DNA of 64,000 nucleotides from JASHPR01 sp963833885 (GTDB lineage Bacteria > Actinomycetota > Actinomycetes > Streptosporangiales > Streptosporangiaceae), in contig CAWHZU010000033.1 in NCBI GenBank assembly GCA_963833885.1, forward strand, positions 186,001 through 250,000, read 5' to 3'. Below are positions 1 to 9,037 of this stretch, piece by piece; positions within the stretch are counted from its first letter, which is position 1, and every line of letters starts with the position of its first letter. Made by a program: the position numbers and the translations under genes. Under the pieces are notes generated by a model. That model saw only the letters and a list, made by a program, of their open reading frames with translations. It searched no databases and was not told where the DNA came from.

Positions 1-109
1 GCGTCGGCACGTCGCCGAACTTGTAAGTGAGGGCCAGGCCCTCCCACGCGAACAGGGCGCCGAACAGCAGCGCCCAGACGAAATATCCGATCAGCGGATG
101 TTTTGTCAC
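1..109 (-). CDS. N-terminal piece of a small membrane protein (cut by window edge)
   Basis: Only the first 36 codons are in the window; the gene continues past base 1. The start is taken as GTG at 109 because a GGAGG-like ribosome site lies about 5 nt upstream (113-118); an in-frame ATG at 127 is the alternative. The visible protein begins VTKHPLIGYFVWALLFGAL and is a hydrophobic segment compatible with one membrane helix. It is divergent from the dienelactone hydrolase gene. No family can be assigned from this fragment. Confidence 0.5.
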   Translation of the reverse strand, partial: MTKHPLIGYFVWALLFGALFAWEGLALTYKFGDVPT

Positions 110-255
110 ACCGACCTCCTGGGTCATGGGACGTCTTGGCTATGGTCTACCACTGCGGCGATGCAATCGGATGCGCCAGTCCGGCGCTGTTTGTGGCCCG
201 GCCCCCGCCGTTTGGCTACGGTTGGAGCGTTTCCCGCCGAGCGAAGGATTCGTCC

Positions 256-1032
256 ATGCCGAACCTGTGGAACTCGTTCAGGACCGACGCCAGGACCGGG
301 ACCACGGCAGAGGTGATCGCCTATCCCGGGGGGAACGGGGACGAGATCCACGCCTACGTGGCCAGGCCGGCCGGGGATGAGCCGGTCCCGGGCGTCGTCG
401 CGGTGCACCACATGCCCGGCTGGGACGAGTTCTACCGGGAGTTTTCCGAGCGCCTGGCGCGGCACGGCTTCCTGGTGATCTGTCCGGACCTGTACTGCCG
501 CTTCGGCCACGGGACGCCCGACGACATCACCGCCAAGGTGCGCTCCGAGGGCGGGGTGCCGGACGACAGCGTGGTCGCCGATTGCGGCGCCGCGCTCGCC
601 TGGCTGAAGGCCCAGCCGGGCAGCAACGGCAAGGTCGGCATCATCGGCAGCTGCTCCGGTGGCCGGCACGCGCTGCTGACCGCCTCCCGGGTCAGCGGGT
701 TCGGCGCGGTCGTGGACCTGTGGGGCGGGGGTGTGGTCATGTCGCAGTCGGACCTGTCGCCGGCCCGGCCGGTGGCGCCGATCGACTACACCGCCGACCT
801 GACCGCACCGCTGCTCGGGCTGTTCGGCAACGACGATTCTCATCCCACGCCCGAGCAGGTGAACCAGCACGAGGAGGAGCTGAAGCGGCTGGGCAAGGAG
901 TACGAGTTCCACCGCTACGACGGCGCCGGGCACGGCTTCTTCTACTACCACGCCCCCATGTACCGGCCCGAGGCCGCGATGGACGGCTGGGCCAAAATCT
1001 TCACCTTCTTCGACACCCACCTGAACGGGTAG
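256..1032 (+). CDS. Dienelactone hydrolase family protein
   Basis: Alpha/beta-hydrolase of the dienelactone hydrolase family, about 258 residues, cytosolic. The nucleophile elbow G-S-C-S-G-G has cysteine in place of serine, as in true dienelactone hydrolases, and the late G-H-G-F motif supplies the catalytic histidine. The family opens cyclic ester (lactone) rings, classically in chlorocatechol breakdown; the substrate here is unknown because no aromatic pathway genes are adjacent. The start at 256 is chosen over an upstream in-frame ATG at 103 because the family homology begins with MPNLWNSF and an AAGGA site precedes it. The gene is monocistronic, facing a convergent DUF2207 gene. Confidence 0.85.
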   Translation: MPNLWNSFRTDARTGTTAEVIAYPGGNGDEIHAYVARPAGDEPVPGVVAVHHMPGWDEFYREFSERLARHGFLVICPDLYCRFGHGTPDDITAKVRSEGGVPDDSVVADCGAALAWLKAQPGSNGKVGIIGSCSGGRHALLTASRVSGFGAVVDLWGGGVVMSQSDLSPARPVAPIDYTADLTAPLLGLFGNDDSHPTPEQVNQHEEELKRLGKEYEFHRYDGAGHGFFYYHAPMYRPEAAMDGWAKIFTFFDTHLNG

Positions 1033-1050
1033 CGGCCGCCGGCGCGCCGG

Positions 1051-2351
1051 TCACCAGCGCGGTGCGCCCGCCGGGGCCATGGCGATCAGCTGGTTGCGCC
1101 GCGGGTCCACCTGGACGTGCACCAGCGTCCCCGCCTTGGCGTCCGCGTAGGTCCGGCTGCCGACGACCAGCGCCCATGCCCGCTGGCTCACACCGTCGTC
1201 GATCGCGATGCAGTGGTCGATGCCGTTGTCCCCGTCGGACTGGGTCCACCGCTTCAGCACCTGGCCGTCAAACTCAGCGAACCGCGGCAGCCGCGACGCC
1301 CGCACCGCGCTGCCGTACACCCAGATCGCCGGGAGCCACCAGGAGGAGCCGGGGAGCACCGCAATGCCCGCCGCCCACAGCGGCCCGGAAGTACTCAGGA
1401 CGGCCAGGACTATCCCGCCGTACATGCAGCCGTACGCGGTGATCAGCACTAGCTCAAGCTTGCCCGGTACGTACTTAGCGTCCGCCCCGCCGAGCAGGAC
1501 CCGGTGCCAGCTGCCGCCAAACGACGACCAGGCGTGACCGCGGTCGGCGGACGAGGAGAACGCCGCCGCCGCGTCCGGAGCAGCGCCCAGCGCCGCCGCG
1601 TACGCGATCCGGCGGTCGCCTGCCACGGCGAGCATCGCGGTCGCCCCCGTCCGCCCGGACCGGCTGCCGATCAGCGCCACCCGGAAGCCGAGCCATTCGG
1701 CCAGCGCCGCCCGGCCCGTCCGGGTGAGCCTGGTGCGCCGGTAGAGCGCCCACGGCGCCTGCATGAAGACGAGGTAGGTGAACGTCACCAGGATGATGTC
1801 GCCTGTCGCGCGATGCTGAACGGTCGCCGTGTCGGCGAGCACCAGGCAGCCAGCACCGGCAACCTCGAGCAGCGCGAGCGTGCCACGCCCGATCCGGCTG
1901 CGCAGCAGGCCGCGCCCCCGGCGCCGGCCCGCACCTCGTCGCTGAACAGCTTGCGGAACTCATCCTCGCCGTCCTCGAAGCCGGTATCGAGCGCCGTGCC
2001 CGGTACCGCGCCCATCCCGGCGGCACGGAGCTCCAGGTGGGCGAGCGCCCGGCGCTCGTACGGGGTGAGGCCGGGGTCATCCGCCCGCCCGGCGGCCCTC
2101 CGGCACATGACCCGGCTGGGCTCGGCCTCATCCAGGCCGATCCAGCCGCGGGCCGCGAGGTCGAGCAGGGTCGCGGGGTAGCCGTCTTGCTTTAGCCGGC
2201 CTGCCAGCAGGCTCACCACGGCCGGCGGCTCATCGCGCGGCGTCAGCGATGCCCGCCCGGGGGCGGGCCGCCACCCCCGGGTGCACAGCGCAATCGCCGC
2301 GATCAGGATCACCCAAGCGCAAGACAGGGCCTCGGTGGCGTGAACGAGCAT
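1051..2351 (-). pseudogene. DUF2207-like membrane protein, interrupted by a -1 frameshift
   Basis: Two overlapping reading frames make one protein. The 5' part (from ATG 2351) starts with a hydrophobic helix and carries the cytoplasmic region with LLDLAARGWIGLDE and LTPYERRALAHL, typical of the DUF2207 (YciQ-like) family. The 3' part, to the stop at 1051, has two to three more hydrophobic helices (ILVTFTYLVFMQAPWALYRR and the segment around VLITAYGCMYGGIVLAVL). The frames can be joined by adding one base near 1915-1935 in a run of G and C. Function of the family is unknown. The N-terminal extracellular domain usual in the family is missing, so this is a short version. A GGA ribosome site precedes 2351. 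Confidence 0.65.
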
Positions 2352-2431
2352 GGGGGAGTCCTTCCGCTGCGCGGTTGCTACACCCCTTGTTACGCACGCG
2401 GGCCTGAGCCGATTTGACCTTTCTTGCCAAC

Positions 2432-2457
2432 GGCACTTGCCAGCCGCCGGAAGTGCC
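2432..2457 (-). terminator. Hairpin downstream of the NB-ARC regulator
   Basis: GGCACTT (2432-2438) and AAGTGCC (2451-2457) form a perfect 7-bp inverted repeat with a 12-nt loop, 44-69 bases past the end of the gene ending at 2501. No clear U tract follows, so a terminator role is inferred from position. Confidence 0.3.
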
Positions 2458-2497
2458 CGGCAGGCGGTTCGCCGGCCGCCGGAAGTGCCCGGCAGGC
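2443..2497. repeat. 23-bp direct repeat, two copies
   Basis: The 23-mer beginning GCCGCCGGAAGTGCCCGGCA occurs at 2443-2465 and again at 2475-2497, a 32-bp period, in the 149-bp gap between two minus-strand genes. A third, shorter GCCGCCGGA follows near 2506. Nothing else is seen in this gap. Confidence 0.6.
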
Positions 2498-2500
2498 CGT

Positions 2501-5353
2501 TCACCCGCCGCCGGAGACCCAGAGCAGCCGGGGAAGCGTGGCCAGGGAGGCTGCCCGGCCGTCGGCCGCTGATGTGATCACTGCCGAGATTCGCTGCGCA
2601 GCCTCGCCGTAGCGGACGTCCTCGGCCTTGGCGGCGCGGCTGGCCATATCGGCGGCGCAGGCCGCGGCGGCCGCTCGATCCCCCGAGGCCAGCGCCATGC
2701 AGGCGGCCAGCGCGGCGTGCTCGATGCTGACGGCCACGTACAGTCCGGAGCCGGCGCCGGCCACCTGCTGCGCGCAGTCTCCTGCCGCCACGGCCGCGGC
2801 CGCAAGATCGCCGGAGGCGAGCAGCGCCAGTGCCCGGTGGATGCTGACGGAAGCGCGCAGGCTGGGGTTGTCCACCTCCGCTGCGATCGCAGCAGCGTCC
2901 GCCAGGTGGCGCTGGGCACTGCGCTGATCACCGTCGACCATGTCCACCATGGCCAGGGAGTCAAGGTGGTGCGCGCGGGCCCGACGCTCCCCAAGCTGCT
3001 CGGTCGAGCCGAGGATCTTCGCGAGCAGGGCCCGAGCCTCCTCGGCACGGCCCTGGGACAGCAAGACGAGCGCGAGCGAGTGCTCGGAGTTCGCTGCGCC
3101 CAGCTCGTCGCCCATCCGCGCCTTGAGCCCGTGGGCCTCGCCGAACAGCCGCATCGCCTCGTCCGGTTTCCCGGCCGCGACCCGGGCCGTCCCGAGAGCG
3201 TGCAGAATGCGCCCGATGCTGTAGCCATCGCCGACCTGCCGGGCCTCGGCCAGTGCTTCCCCGAGCAGCTGCTCGGCCTGGCTGATGTGGCCGAGCTCCA
3301 GGGCGATCGCGGCCAGGTTGAACAGCGCGCGGCCGGTCACCTCGCTGAGCCCGGCACCACGCGCGGCCGCGACGGCCCGGCGCAGCCAGCCGCTTGCCTC
3401 GTCCGGCCTGCCGCGCAGCCGGGCCACGACGCCGAGAACCCAGTACGCGCGGGCCCGCACGGCCCCGGCGACGTCCGGTGCCACGTCGGCGATCCGCTCC
3501 GCGGCCGCGCAGGCCTCGTCGGCGACGGCCGTGGCCTGGCCGAACTCGGACAGCATCAGATGGGCGCGGCTGCGCACCGCGCCGAGCTGCGCCCGCAGCA
3601 CCTCCTCGTCCCCGGTCAGCCCGGAGGCCGTCTCCCGGCAGAGCTCGAGGGCTTCGGGAACCTTGCCGCGCTGCAGCAGGCTCTCCGCCAGCCGCCAGGC
3701 AGCCTCGGCCCGCACCACCAGGGGAGCGGGGCGGGCCAGGGCGTCGCGGTAGGCAGCCTCGGCCTCCCCGGCCCGCTCGGTATGCAGCAGCAGATCGCCT
3801 CGCGTGAGCAGCAGCAGCCGCTCGGCGTCGCCGGTCAGCTCGCCCGCGGCGAGCAGCTCGGCGGCGAGATCGGCGGCGGGCCCGGAGCGGCCACTGGCCA
3901 CGATGTCCGCGGTCCTGGCCGCGAGGAGGTCGGCTGCGTCCGCAGGGTCGCCCGCCCGCAGGAAATGCCAGCCGGCCTCGAGCGGGTCGTTCAGCACTCG
4001 CTCGCAGTGCGCGGCGGCCAGCCGGTGCAGCTGCCTGCGCCCCGCGGCCGCGCCGAGCAGGCTGGCGTAGCAGTAGTCGCGGACCAGGGGGTGCAGGTCG
4101 GCCCGGGCCGGGTAGTCGATCAGCTGCCTGCGGCGCAGTTCGTCCAGTCCGGCCAGGACGTCATAGCGGCCCCCGGTCGCCTCACTGGCATCGATCAGCC
4201 GCTCGTCGAGCAGATCCACCGGGTGACGGAACACCGCGACGAGCGAGATCAGCCTGCGGCTCGGCTCACTGAGATCGCCCAGCGTGGCTTGCAGCAGATA
4301 GCTGACGACGCCGGGCTCCGCCTCCAGGCGGCCGATGACCGCGGCGGCTCCGGGCCCGCCCGGGCGGAGCTGGCCGAGCGCCAGACGGATCAGCATCGGG
4401 CTGCCGCCGGTCCGGTCGATGAGGGTATCGGCGAGTGACCCCGACACCAGCGGGCCGGCCAGCCCGCCGACAAGCTCGCGCGCCTCGCCGCGAGCGAGGC
4501 CGCCAAGCCGGAACGGGGTGAAGCCGGCCAGTGGCAGGTCCTCCCGGCTGACCGCGAGGAATTCCGCTGGGGCCGAGCCCGCCAGGTGCTCGATCACCGC
4601 CCTGGTCTGCGGCTCGTCGCGGAGCAGATGCAGATTGTCCAGGCAGATCAGCATGCGCGCCCGGCCCATGGCCTTCGTGATCAGGTAGAGCTGCTCGTCG
4701 CGGGGAAGCGGCTGCCCCACGTTCCCCGGGCCGCAGACGGGCCTGGCCTCGTCGTGACCGTGCCGGACCAGGAACCGCGCGAGCAGCCGGACAACGGCCT
4801 CGGCCGACGTGGTTACGCCGGCGGTCAGGGTGACCCAGCACACCGCGCCGCCCGCCGCCCGTTCCCTGGCCGCCGCGGCGGCCAGGCTGGTCTTGCCCAC
4901 CCCGGGCACCCCGGATATCACCACCCGGCGTTCGGCGGCCAGAAGCTCGCGCAATTCCGCAAGCGCGGCCGGGCGCTCCACGTAATGCCTGGGCAGCGAC
5001 GGGACGGCAGCCAGGTCGACGGCATCCCCGGCGGGCGCCGTGGTGGCGGGGGCGGCCCGTTCAGGCAAGTAGCCGGGCACAGGGCCGTCACGCGCGCTCA
5101 GCGCGAGTTCGTGCAGGCGGGCGGCGAGCTCGGGCTCGGGCCCGAGCCGCAGGGCGGGCAGGAACAGCGCGGCCACGACCGCGGGATCGGGCCGCCGCCG
5201 GCCCTGCTCCAGCCGGCTGATCTGCGCCTCGCTGTACCCGACCGCGATGCCAAGCTGGCGTTGCGTCAGCCTGACCCGGTGCCGCAGGACCCGCAGCAGC
5301 GTGCCGAAGTCAGTGAATGACGATGCCGCCAACGTCGCACGGCTGCTCGCCAT
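2501..5353 (-). CDS. XRE-family HTH / NB-ARC ATPase / TPR regulator
   Basis: Predicted 950-residue cytosolic STAND-type regulator. Residues 18-70 are a Cro/XRE helix-turn-helix (RLTQRQLGIAVGYSEAQISR). After a linker, an NB-ARC-type NTPase has Walker A GVPGVGKT (148-155), a Walker B-like MLICLDNL near 230, and a sensor-like VSRED. The rest is an alpha-helical TPR array (YRDALARPAP, RALFNLAAIALELGHISQAE, and similar units). Such proteins sense a ligand through the TPR region and hydrolyse ATP to change DNA binding; target genes are unknown. The next gene downstream on the same strand is DUF2207-like, and the region upstream is short, so it is probably its own transcript. Confidence 0.85.
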   Translation of the reverse strand: MASSRATLAASSFTDFGTLLRVLRHRVRLTQRQLGIAVGYSEAQISRLEQGRRRPDPAVVAALFLPALRLGPEPELAARLHELALSARDGPVPGYLPERAAPATTAPAGDAVDLAAVPSLPRHYVERPAALAELRELLAAERRVVISGVPGVGKTSLAAAAARERAAGGAVCWVTLTAGVTTSAEAVVRLLARFLVRHGHDEARPVCGPGNVGQPLPRDEQLYLITKAMGRARMLICLDNLHLLRDEPQTRAVIEHLAGSAPAEFLAVSREDLPLAGFTPFRLGGLARGEARELVGGLAGPLVSGSLADTLIDRTGGSPMLIRLALGQLRPGGPGAAAVIGRLEAEPGVVSYLLQATLGDLSEPSRRLISLVAVFRHPVDLLDERLIDASEATGGRYDVLAGLDELRRRQLIDYPARADLHPLVRDYCYASLLGAAAGRRQLHRLAAAHCERVLNDPLEAGWHFLRAGDPADAADLLAARTADIVASGRSGPAADLAAELLAAGELTGDAERLLLLTRGDLLLHTERAGEAEAAYRDALARPAPLVVRAEAAWRLAESLLQRGKVPEALELCRETASGLTGDEEVLRAQLGAVRSRAHLMLSEFGQATAVADEACAAAERIADVAPDVAGAVRARAYWVLGVVARLRGRPDEASGWLRRAVAAARGAGLSEVTGRALFNLAAIALELGHISQAEQLLGEALAEARQVGDGYSIGRILHALGTARVAAGKPDEAMRLFGEAHGLKARMGDELGAANSEHSLALVLLSQGRAEEARALLAKILGSTEQLGERRARAHHLDSLAMVDMVDGDQRSAQRHLADAAAIAAEVDNPSLRASVSIHRALALLASGDLAAAAVAAGDCAQQVAGAGSGLYVAVSIEHAALAACMALASGDRAAAAACAADMASRAAKAEDVRYGEAAQRISAVITSAADGRAASLATLPRLLWVSGGG

Positions 5354-5404
5354 GGCGCCACCATCCCGTGACGTCGATGCGCCTGCATGGTTCTCGGCGC
5401 AATC

Positions 5405-6142
5405 CTAAGCCGCGCGGGGCGGCCGGGGCGCGATGCCCGCCATGACGGTCTGCGCTATCCGGCCCGGCAGGTCCGGAGGGATGGCCACCTGGCTGCCCGG
5501 CGCGGCGAACAGCATCCGCGGCAGGACCTCGCCGTGGACCGTGCCGACGACCAGCGCGACCGTTGCCTCGATGTCCACGGCCCGGCCGACGCGGCCGAGC
5601 CGCTGTTCGGCGCGCAGGTAGCCGCGCAGGATGTCGGGCAGCCCGCGCGGGCCGTCCCGCTCCTCGCCCGGTTCTTCCCGCGGCTCCGGCCGGCCTTCGG
5701 CAGCGCCGTCCTGCGGCCCGGCCGCGCCGAACGCGGGAGCGCCGCCGACCATTGCATGGAACCGGACGAGCACGCCGGGCTGCGACATCAGCCCGGCGAA
5801 CGCGGGCGCGACCCGCGTCAGCGTGTCCATTCCGGTCGCGATGAACCAGCCGAGGTTCTCGGCCACGGTGCCGGTCCCGGCCTCCGGCATCCGCGGCATC
5901 GCGGTCATGACGGAGGCGACGTGCGCGAGCAGAGCGTGCGCGAGCAGGTCGTCCTTGTCGGCGAAGTAGTTGTACAGCACGCCGTCGGCGACCTGCGCCT
6001 CCCTGGCGATGTCGCGCACGGCGAGCCCGGCGCTGCCCCGCTGGCCGATCAGCCGCGCCGCGGTCGCGATCAGGTACTCGCGCAGGTCCCGGGCGCCGCC
6101 CCCGTCGCCGTCGCGCAGCACGGCAGGTTTCCTAGGTGACAT
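5405..6142 (-). CDS. TetR/AcrR family repressor of the adjacent ABC exporter
   Basis: About 245 residues. The N-terminal HTH contains LAVRDIAREAQVADGVLYNY followed by FADKDDLLAHAL, the classic TetR recognition region. The C-terminal half is the ligand-binding dimerisation domain. The start is taken as ATG 6142 (MSPRKPAV), because the long upstream in-frame extension is not TetR-like and lies inside the permease gene. It overlaps the permease stop by 11 nt, so it is the last gene of a three-gene operon with ATPase and permease. The large palindrome at 7597-7636 upstream of the operon is its likely operator, giving auto-repression. Confidence 0.85.
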   Translation of the reverse strand: MSPRKPAVLRDGDGGGARDLREYLIATAARLIGQRGSAGLAVRDIAREAQVADGVLYNYFADKDDLLAHALLAHVASVMTAMPRMPEAGTGTVAENLGWFIATGMDTLTRVAPAFAGLMSQPGVLVRFHAMVGGAPAFGAAGPQDGAAEGRPEPREEPGEERDGPRGLPDILRGYLRAEQRLGRVGRAVDIEATVALVVGTVHGEVLPRMLFAAPGSQVAIPPDLPGRIAQTVMAGIAPRPPRAA

Positions 6143-6863
6143 CGCGCCTGAGTGTAGTGACGACCGCGGCGCCGGCGAACACCACGGCGTAACCGAGCAG
6201 CACCAGCCCGCCACCCCACTGCGGCAGCAGCCGCGTCCCGCCGCCCAGGTCGGTGCGGTCGAGCGCCTCGCTCGCGTGCAGCGGCAGCCAGCGCGCCAGC
6301 CCGGATCCGATGATCTGCCCGACGATGCCCTCGACCAGCGCGATCCACGCCAGCGCGGCCGCCACGGCGCCGACCAGGTTGCGGACGAGCGCGCCAAGGC
6401 CGACGCCGATGACGGCGAACGCGAAGCAGGCGGCGAGGCCACCGCCCAGCGTCAGCCAGGTGTCGGTGCCGGAAAGCCGGATGCTGCCGCCCTTGGCCGC
6501 CCACCACGCGGCCGTGACGCCGACCGCGACGGCCGACGACACCAGTCCGGCGGCCGCGCCGACCAGCCCGTAGACGGTCATCTTGGCGGTGATCACCCGG
6601 CGCCGGTCCGGGCAGCTCAGGAACGTGTCGGTGATCGAGCCGTGCCGGTACTCGCCCGCGACCGCGACGATGCCGAAGAGCAGCGTGATGATCGCGGCCA
6701 GCCCTGCGTGCGCGAGCGCCTGACGCTGCACGGCCGGGTTGTGCACGTTGCCGCCCGACTGGATCAGGCCGGTGACCCCGGCCACGACGATCAGTGGCCC
6801 GGCGGCCAGCAGCAGCCAGGGGCTGCGCACACTCGTGATCTTCCGGAACTCGCTGCGGATCAT
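6132..6863 (-). CDS. ABC-2 type transporter permease
   Basis: A 243-residue integral membrane protein with about six hydrophobic segments, including SPWLLLAAGPLIVVAGVTGL and AGLAAIITLLFGIVAVAGEY. The motif GEYRHGSITDTFLSCPDR matches the ABC-2 permease family that works with drug or antibiotic exporters. It starts inside the ATPase stop (ATGA overlap at 6860-6863) and overlaps the TetR gene, so the three are translationally coupled. The exported compound is not identifiable. Confidence 0.85.
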   Translation of the reverse strand: MIRSEFRKITSVRSPWLLLAAGPLIVVAGVTGLIQSGGNVHNPAVQRQALAHAGLAAIITLLFGIVAVAGEYRHGSITDTFLSCPDRRRVITAKMTVYGLVGAAAGLVSSAVAVGVTAAWWAAKGGSIRLSGTDTWLTLGGGLAACFAFAVIGVGLGALVRNLVGAVAAALAWIALVEGIVGQIIGSGLARWLPLHASEALDRTDLGGGTRLLPQWGGGLVLLGYAVVFAGAAVVTTLRRDVT

Positions 6864-7564
6864 GCCGGCGCCGCCGTCAGCCGCAGGAAGGCGGATTCGA
6901 GCGCGGTGCCGTTCCCGCCGAGTTCGTCCAGCGGCCCGGCGAACCGGAGCCGGCCGGCGCTCACGATCACGACGCGGTCGGCCGTCTGCGCCACCTCGCC
7001 GAGCACGTGACTGGCGACCAGGATCGTGCGGCCCTCGTCGGCCAGGCCGCGCAGCAGCCCGCGGAGCCAGGCGATGCCCGCCGGGTCCAGCCCGTTGGCG
7101 GGCTCGTCGAGCAGCAGCACCTGCGGATCGCCGAGCAGGGTGGCGGCAAGGCCGAGGCGCTGCTTCATGCCGAGCGAGAAGCCGCGAACCCGGCGGCCCG
7201 CGGCCTCGGCGAGGCCGACCTGGTCCAGCACCTCGTCCACCCGCTGGTCGGGCACGTCCGCCGCGGCGGCGAGCACCCGCAGGTGGTCCCGGGCCCGACG
7301 CCCGGGATGGAACCCGGTCGCCTCCAGCATCGCGCCCACGATCCGGCGCGGCCGGGGCAGGTTCCGGTAGGCCAGACCGCCGATCAGCACCGTGCCCGCG
7401 GTCGGCTTGACCAGCCCGAGCGTGGCCCGCAGCGTGGTCGTCTTGCCCGACCCGTTCGGCCCGAGCAGCCCGGTTACCTGGCCGGCCGGAGCCCGGAACG
7501 ACACCTCCCGCACGGCCGTAACCGGCCCGAACGTCTTGGTCAGCCCGCGCACCTCAAGCTCCAT
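6860..7564 (-). CDS. ABC transporter ATP-binding protein
   Basis: A 234-residue nucleotide-binding subunit. Walker A is GPNGSGKTTT, signature-like region FSLGMKQRLGLA, Walker B VLLLDEPANGLDP and the switch histidine in LVASH. The length and sequence fit the DrrA/CcmA-like exporters paired with ABC-2 permeases. It is the first gene of the operon ATPase-permease-TetR. Its promoter region is shared with the divergent PCMT-type methyltransferase. Confidence 0.9.
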   Translation of the reverse strand: MELEVRGLTKTFGPVTAVREVSFRAPAGQVTGLLGPNGSGKTTTLRATLGLVKPTAGTVLIGGLAYRNLPRPRRIVGAMLEATGFHPGRRARDHLRVLAAAADVPDQRVDEVLDQVGLAEAAGRRVRGFSLGMKQRLGLAATLLGDPQVLLLDEPANGLDPAGIAWLRGLLRGLADEGRTILVASHVLGEVAQTADRVVIVSAGRLRFAGPLDELGGNGTALESAFLRLTAAPA

Positions 7565-7596
7565 CGACCCATCCCGTCTGCGGCTCTTCGCGTAGT

Positions 7597-7636
7597 GAAC
7601 ATTAGTTCATGAATATGTTTTCATGAACTGATGTTC
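7597..7636. promoter_or_regulatory. Large palindromic operator, probable TetR site
   Basis: GAACATTAGTTCATGAA (7597-7613) and TTCATGAACTGATGTTC (7620-7636) are 17-bp arms of an inverted repeat with one mismatch and a 6-bp AT-rich spacer. It sits 33 bp upstream of the ABC operon start and upstream of the divergent methyltransferase. The TetR encoded at the end of the operon is the obvious candidate ligand. Confidence 0.7.
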
Positions 7637-7678
7637 ACCGCAAGCGACACGGGCTACTTCGCCGGGAGTGCATGCTGT

Positions 7679-8968
7679 GTGGTGATGGCTGAAGCTGACG
7701 GCGGCGAGACGGCGGCGCGGCTGCGCGCAGAGATGGTCGCGCTCCTGAGGGAGCGGGGCAGCGTTTCCGACCCTAGGGTCATCGCGGCTCTCGAGACGGT
7801 GCCCAGGCACGTGTTCGTTCCCGGGTCGCAGCTGGCCGAAGCCTACGATGACCGGGCCATCGTCACGCATCTGCGGGATGGGGTGCCGATCAGTTCGGCT
7901 TCCCAGCCTGCCATCGTCGCGATCATGCTCGAGCAGCTCCGGGCCCCGGTCGGCGGTTCCGTTCTGGAGATAGGCGCTGGCACCGGCTACAACGCCGCCC
8001 TGCTCGCGACGCTCGTGGGTCCCTCGGGCCGGGTCGTCACGGTGGACATCGACCCCGAGGTGGCCGTGGAGGCCCGGGCCCACCTGTCCGAAGCGGGCAT
8101 CGCGAACGCGACGGTGGTTTGCGGCGACGGCGCCATGGGCCGGGCCGACGGCGCTCCCTACGACGGCATCATCGTCACCGCTGGCGTCGCGGATCTCTTC
8201 CCGGCCTGGGTTGCCCAGCTACGCCCTGGGGGGCGGCTTGTGGCCCCGCTGTCGATCCAGGGCGTGCCCCAGTCCGTCGCCCTGACCCGCGCCGACGACG
8301 GCCACCTGCGCAGCGTCGCGGCGTGCGATGCCATGTTCATGCCGCTGACCGGCGCCATGGCGAACGCGGACCGGTCACTGCCCGTGCCCGGGCACCAGGG
8401 CGTGCGGGTGCATGCGCCGGCGGACACGGCGGCGGACTCCGGCCAGATCGCGGCGGCGCTTGGTGCCCGCGGGCCTGCGGCGGCTATCGGCATCACTACG
8501 TCGTCCCGTGAGGTGTTCCTGCGCCTGCGGCGGTGGCTCGCGTTTACCGACCCGGAAGCGGCTCTGCTCAGCTACACCGGATCCAGCGAGGGCGCCGACG
8601 CCAGCGGCGTACCGGCGATACTGGAGGGCACGCGCCGCGGCCTCCTGAGGCGGGCGAGTCCCTGCCTCGTCGGCCCGAGCGGGTTCGCCGCTCTCGACCG
8701 GGCGGCCCCTGCGGCCGCCGCCGAGGGCCCGTCGTGGCGCCGGACGTTCGAGCTGGCGGTGCGCGGATACGGCGAGGCAGGACGGCAGACCGCCAGGCTC
8801 ACCGAGCTGGCAATTGCCTGGGATGCGGCAGGCCGCCCCGGCGTCGACCGGCTCCAGATCGACGCCTACCCCTCCGGTGTCAGCTCCCCGCCTGAGGCCA
8901 ACCTGTTCCGCACCACGCACACGACGTTTGCGGTGCGGTTTCGTCCGCCGCCCACCGGACAAAGCTGA
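7679..8968 (+). CDS. PCMT-type O-methyltransferase with C-terminal extension
   Basis: The first ~200 residues are a protein-L-isoaspartate methyltransferase domain: VPRHVFVP, SSASQPAIVA, the SAM site VLEIGAGTGYNAALL, and GDGAMGRADGAPYDGIIVTA. The remaining ~220 residues are a second domain ending with a segment ITELAIAWDAAG-like and a HTTFAVRF strand, which resembles the extra domain in PCMT homologues that modify RiPP precursors. No peptide precursor or ATP-grasp maturase was seen nearby, so a housekeeping repair role is equally possible. The start is uncertain: GTG 7679 is preferred because GGGAG precedes it by 10 nt; ATG 7685 is also possible; ATG 7631 lies inside the operator palindrome. 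Confidence 0.75.
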   Translation: MVMAEADGGETAARLRAEMVALLRERGSVSDPRVIAALETVPRHVFVPGSQLAEAYDDRAIVTHLRDGVPISSASQPAIVAIMLEQLRAPVGGSVLEIGAGTGYNAALLATLVGPSGRVVTVDIDPEVAVEARAHLSEAGIANATVVCGDGAMGRADGAPYDGIIVTAGVADLFPAWVAQLRPGGRLVAPLSIQGVPQSVALTRADDGHLRSVAACDAMFMPLTGAMANADRSLPVPGHQGVRVHAPADTAADSGQIAAALGARGPAAAIGITTSSREVFLRLRRWLAFTDPEAALLSYTGSSEGADASGVPAILEGTRRGLLRRASPCLVGPSGFAALDRAAPAAAAEGPSWRRTFELAVRGYGEAGRQTARLTELAIAWDAAGRPGVDRLQIDAYPSGVSSPPEANLFRTTHTTFAVRFRPPPTGQS

Positions 8969-9037
8969 ACCGCAAGCGGCGCGGGACCGAGAGCTGAGCC
9001 GCAAGCGGGGTGGGACCCCAGCTGAGCCGCGAGCTCG
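8964..9037. repeat. Imperfect tandem repeat, about 28-29 bp, 2.5 copies
   Basis: Units begin GCTGAACCGCAAGCGG at 8964, GCTGAGCCGCAAGCGG at 8993 and GCTGAGCCGCGAGC at 9021. They start at the methyltransferase stop codon and fill the gap before the convergent response-regulator gene. Confidence 0.55.

Noticed and set aside
103..255. Extended N-terminus of the dienelactone hydrolase from ATG 103
   Set aside because: The extra 51 residues are not family-like and overlap the divergent gene; ATG 256 has a ribosome site.
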